Program-made: the position numbers and the translations under genes
DNA from: Alitta virens
Lineage: Eukaryota; Annelida; Polychaeta; Phyllodocida; Nereididae
Reading direction: 5' to 3'
Assembly (NCBI GenBank): GCA_932294295.1
Contig: OW028584.1
Location: forward strand, 8,130,407 to 8,194,406
Length of the DNA stretch: 64,000 bases
Shown: one piece after another, positions 60,290 to 64,000 of the stretch
Position numbering within the stretch: the first letter of the stretch is position 1
How the letters are laid out: every line of letters starts with the position of its first letter
Notes under the pieces: generated by a model
Told to the model about the DNA's origin: nothing
What the model saw: the letters and a program-made list of their open reading frames with translations, nothing else
The model's database searches: none

Positions 60290-63200
60290 ATGACAAGAGA
60301 GAGAAAAAGAAGAATTTCATCAAGCCCAGCGAACACGCCCTGCAGTTCTGAGTCAAAATCAAAGAGAGGGCGCTTTTCTTCAGAACTATTATCTGGAAGG
60401 AAGGACGGGTAACTATAATTCTCAAAGCAGTTGCGTTAGTGACTGTGCCTGATGATGAGCACCTCTTTATAATTGATCAACAGGCTGAAATGATCGAGTC
60501 ATGGGAAATCTCAAATACGAAGTCTTGGAAATGTCATGAGTTGTGCCAAATCCATCATGCATCCCATGTGTCATTCTAGTTTCTCTTAGTGTGGACATTT
60601 CAACGTGTACAGTAGTATTTTTAAGTACTGGCTGGTGTGTCTTAAATATGATATTTGAGCCTTTCCAAATGCTAGGTAGTAAGTACTACTTGTAATCGCG
60701 TTATAATTTTGATTTGCAACCATATGAGTTGGGAACTGTTGGATACAGAACAAACATTTCAAAATTGCAAAAGTTTAATAAAAACATTGATATTTATGCC
60801 AGACCTATCAGACCTTTAAGTATATAGATTATTCTCTGTGCACTACAACTTCTGAGAAATATCTCTTTGTCTATTGAATGTGCATTGTTTGTATGTCGCA
60901 GGCATGACAGAGGGGATAACATCAGTAATGGTGTTCATGGCAACATTGAGGGTAGGAGGGAACCAAATTCCAGAAACACCGGAAGATTGTCCAGAAGAGA
61001 TCCACACAAAGAAAGGACAAGCCAAACATCAGATGGGAGCAGAAGACAGGAGGGTTATCGCAGGTGCCTTGACCACAGGAGAGAACGCAGGAGACGGTCA
61101 GATAGTTCGAGTTTAGTTCGGGTGAGTATTTTGTTTGACTAGTGGGCTGCCGATTGGCGGACTTGATCCTGTTGGCTTAACACTGCATGTTAAGCAGCTG
61201 TTTGTTGCAGTTATGATAGGTTGATGTAGGGTTGGCCAGGCCTGTCTCCCGCAATCATTGCCCTTATATCTGTAACCCTTGGCAGTTTGCTTTTCAGTGA
61301 GAAGATCTGGTAAGTTACCTCTATGCAATATTTTGGATTCTTAAAACATAGTATTAAAGATCATCATTTGTGCCGGTCGGTTAGAAATTAATTTGTGGCA
61401 TTGCATATCTTGCTTGAATTCTCACTTGCCTATTGAGCAAAGATCAGCAGCTATGGAAGTTTAATTGTGGGTTAGGCATTGTACTGAGAGTGTAAAAAAT
61501 GCCCTGTCAAGTGAGGTTTTTTTTTACTGTTTACACAAGATTCAGATTTATAAGAAATTAATTCTCCATCATCATTGTTCATCAATGTCAGGCAGCCTGG
61601 TCACTCTACAGGGTGGGAGAAAAGTGGGTTAGTTGTAGGTGTTTATGACTTTTGTTGAATCGACCATGCAACCCAGCATTTTTCATGTCAAAATATGATA
61701 TCAGAGATATTTGTGTTCTTTAAGTTTTTTTTTTGAAAATCATGGAGTTTAAATAAGTTATCAAAGTTTTACGTGTGACATGACACAGCTCTCTGTTAAC
61801 GAAGTGTGTTTGTAAAGGCAGTTGTGGTGTATCTTCCTTGACATGAAGTTAGCTGGTGTTGCGGGTTGTACTTTGTATGCTTTTTATGCGTTATCTGATG
61901 ACATATCTTGACCTGGTGCCCTTGCCTGTCTGTCTCGTTATGAAATCCTGCGTTGCCCTGCGAATGAAACGAATCGGTCCCTGGTGGTTCACGAAATGAT
62001 TGACATGAATCCTGATGCCGAATGATGCCGTGTGATGGCTGGCTGTTGTGGGAATGTAGACGGCTAAACAGGAGGAGAAGAACTGGGATGATAGCAAGCA
62101 CTTCAAAGATGACAGAGAAGGACACCTCATATTCAACAGAGGAGACGTCATTCAAGCCAGATGTACTTAAGCTTATTCTGTAATGTTTAGTTTAGCCCTC
62201 TCCCAATGTTAGGGTCTTTGCACCACTATTATGCTGGAGACTAAATTCTCTTAATTGTTATCTCCCTTGATTTTGTGATTAAACGTGCCAAGTCATGAGC
62301 AGCACACAAAGTGTTTGCGATTGACCTATGGAACTGTCCACTGCTATGTCTAGGAATGTACTTTAAGTTAATGCGTTTGGCAATGTAGCTGTCAGTGAGA
62401 TACATCTACCACGTAGGCTTTGCCTCCTTTGTAGAAGTTCCCTAAATGGCTCAACTGGGTTTGGGGGAGGTGATGCAGGTCAGTACAGTACAGAGGGTGA
62501 GCTGGCTCCACTGTCCTGGCTGCATCACATTTGAAATTTTAAAATTATTTTTTAAAACCGTTCTTCGGAAAGCAACCTTAGCAGGGAAATATTGCTCGAT
62601 ATCTCGCTGGAGTTTACAGTGCAGTGCATTCTCAACAGTTTGGATGTTCATTCTTTGTATTTTCATCTTACAGATAAATTGTTGCAGAAGTTAGGGGAAG
62701 GTGCCTTTGGACAGGTTGTTCATTGCCATGACAAGGACAGGTGAGTGTTTCTTTGTCTTCCTCGTCAGTCAGGAATTGACTAAAACAAAAAATTGCTGTA
62801 ATTGAATCAGAAAATAACATTTTGACTTCTATGTGTACATACTTACAGCTGGTGCAATTTTGGCTTCTGTGACCGAAGGGCATTTAAAATTTTACATTAT
62901 AGTCAGTATTTTTTTAGCCAGTGTCTCTAAAACCAGCATCTTTTTGCAGAGACAATAAAGTTGCCCTGAAGATAATAAAGAACATCGGTAGGTACCGTGA
63001 CGCAGCGGAGCTTGAGATCAACGTCCTGAAGAGGATTCTGAAGGAAGACCCAGATGGAACGAAGAGGTGAGATTAAATCTGTCGGTTACTTTCTAATTTG
63101 ATGAATAGATTTCTCAGCAAACATTCAGACAGGCTATATGTTTTTGTTATTTTTTATTTGTTTTTTTTTTCAGTCTTTGTGTGCGAATGTTGGACTGGTT

Positions 63201-63737
63201 TGACTTCCATGGACATGTCTGCATCTCTTTTGATGTTCTTGGCCTCAGCATATATGATTACATGGTACGGATTTCCATATTTGCTATATGGCTTAAGTGT
63301 TAGTTGATGAGGCAAGACTCTCCATAGCCCATCTGTATTTATTAGTTGCTGTAGTGCAAGACAGTGACCAAGTGGACTCCTTGAGTGAGGGTTAGCATTT
63401 GGCAAGTAATCAGTTTCTGTTTTTAATGCACTGTTAGAAACATATTTGCTTAGAATTTGTTTTAGATTTTTTCACGAAGGTGCCACTTATTTTTAACTTC
63501 TCGGATCCGCCCATATGATAAGGAATGAGCCAAGGTTTTATTTATGAATTTTTCGACCAACCAACCCTAAAAAATTGCTTTGAGAAGATCCGAGAATGTA
63601 AAGATCAAATGGGTGTAGCCATAAGTAGCTCTTGTGCATCTATGCATTTAATTTCTTGCAGAGAGAAAATGAATATGCCCCGTATTACTTTGAAGAAGTT
63701 CAAGAGATCTCCTACCAGTTGTGTCAAGCAGTGTCAT
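60290..63737 (+). CDS. CLK/LAMMER dual-specificity kinase, N-terminal part (continues off the right edge)
   Basis: Seven exons in phase: 60290-60408, 60902-61121, 62060-62162, 62674-62740, 62950-63066, 63174-63264 and 63662-63737, giving 264 residues so far. The first 147 are rich in Arg, Ser and Lys, as in CLK N-termini that target nuclear speckles. [20 protein letters not shown] leads into the kinase domain. The glycine loop GEGAFGQV is at about 155-162, the ATP-binding lysine is K177 in VALKIIK, and the helix C glutamate is in [27 protein letters not shown] is typical of CLKs. CLKs phosphorylate SR splicing factors and adjust alternative splicing. The catalytic loop, DFG and EHLAMMER motif should lie beyond the window. 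The ATG is the first base after a TTTACAG acceptor, so a non-coding first exon is expected upstream. Which CLK paralogue is not resolved. Confidence 0.9.
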
Positions 63738-64000
63738 GTGAGTACTCCCGACCGCCTTCTCTTATGGCACGAGAACTTGTCGAGTCTGTGCCAAACCAAC
63801 ACTTTTGAAATGCTCTAATATATTTTCCTGTTACTCAGAACATATACAATGGAGACTTGTATGAAACTCAGAAAAAACCTTTATTGATGCCTTGATTAAC
63901 AAGACAACTCGGCTTATGATATCTGGCAGTTGCCCCAACATTGGAAACTATTGCCCAAAGATCAAAGGAAGACCACATGCTTCCTATTATGTTATATATA

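Overview
The window is animal (metazoan) nuclear DNA. It has short coding exons with GT-AG introns, conserved bilaterian proteins, a PEA3-type ETS factor, many terminal-inverted-repeat mobile elements, tRNA-derived SINE-like pieces and LINE remnants. AT-richness, fairly compact introns and a C-type lectin with a long neck suggest a marine invertebrate, possibly a deuterostome such as a hemichordate, cephalochordate or echinoderm. The sequence alone does not fix the species. There is no sign of bacterial or viral gene organisation.

Layout of genes. On the minus strand: (1) the N-terminal coding exons of a PEA3/ETV1-4-5 class ETS transcription factor (13921 to 8222; the ETS domain is not found and probably lies off the left edge); (2) a complete RNF113A spliceosomal RING protein (20745 to 15944, 10 exons). 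On the plus strand: (3) a complete ORC4 (25672 to 43994, 12 coding exons); (4) an SLC46-family transporter (about 44266 to 46868); (5) the start of a CLK/LAMMER kinase (60290 onward, running off the right edge). A secreted C-type lectin gene (34611 to 28534, minus strand) lies wholly inside the 14 kb sixth coding intron of ORC4. The exon models were built by hand from splice sites and reading phase. The three complete models (RNF113A, ORC4, C-type lectin) and the SLC46 model each close on a whole number of codons.

How they relate. RNF113A and ORC4 are divergent housekeeping genes with about 5 kb between their start codons. A CCAAT / E2F-like / E-box cluster near 23150 is a likely ORC4 promoter. 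ORC4 and SLC46 are head to tail with only about 270 bp between ORC4 stop and the inferred SLC46 start. The products act in different processes (replication origin licensing, splicing, membrane transport, splicing-factor phosphorylation, transcription, lectin), so this is a neighbourhood and not a pathway.

Non-coding structure. The most unusual part is 48.2-60.1 kb, between SLC46 and CLK. It holds a head-to-tail array of a repeat with two apparently identical 1,885-bp full units, internally deleted short units sharing the same ends, and one inverted unit ending about 230 bp before the first CLK coding exon. A roughly 510-bp near-perfect palindrome lies beside it, with a single arm of the same element at 21.0 kb. 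Several short inverted-repeat element families sit in introns. One ends 8 bp before the last base of an ORC4 splice acceptor and appears to supply its branch point. At least thirteen G or C homopolymer runs of 10 bp or more are scattered through the window.
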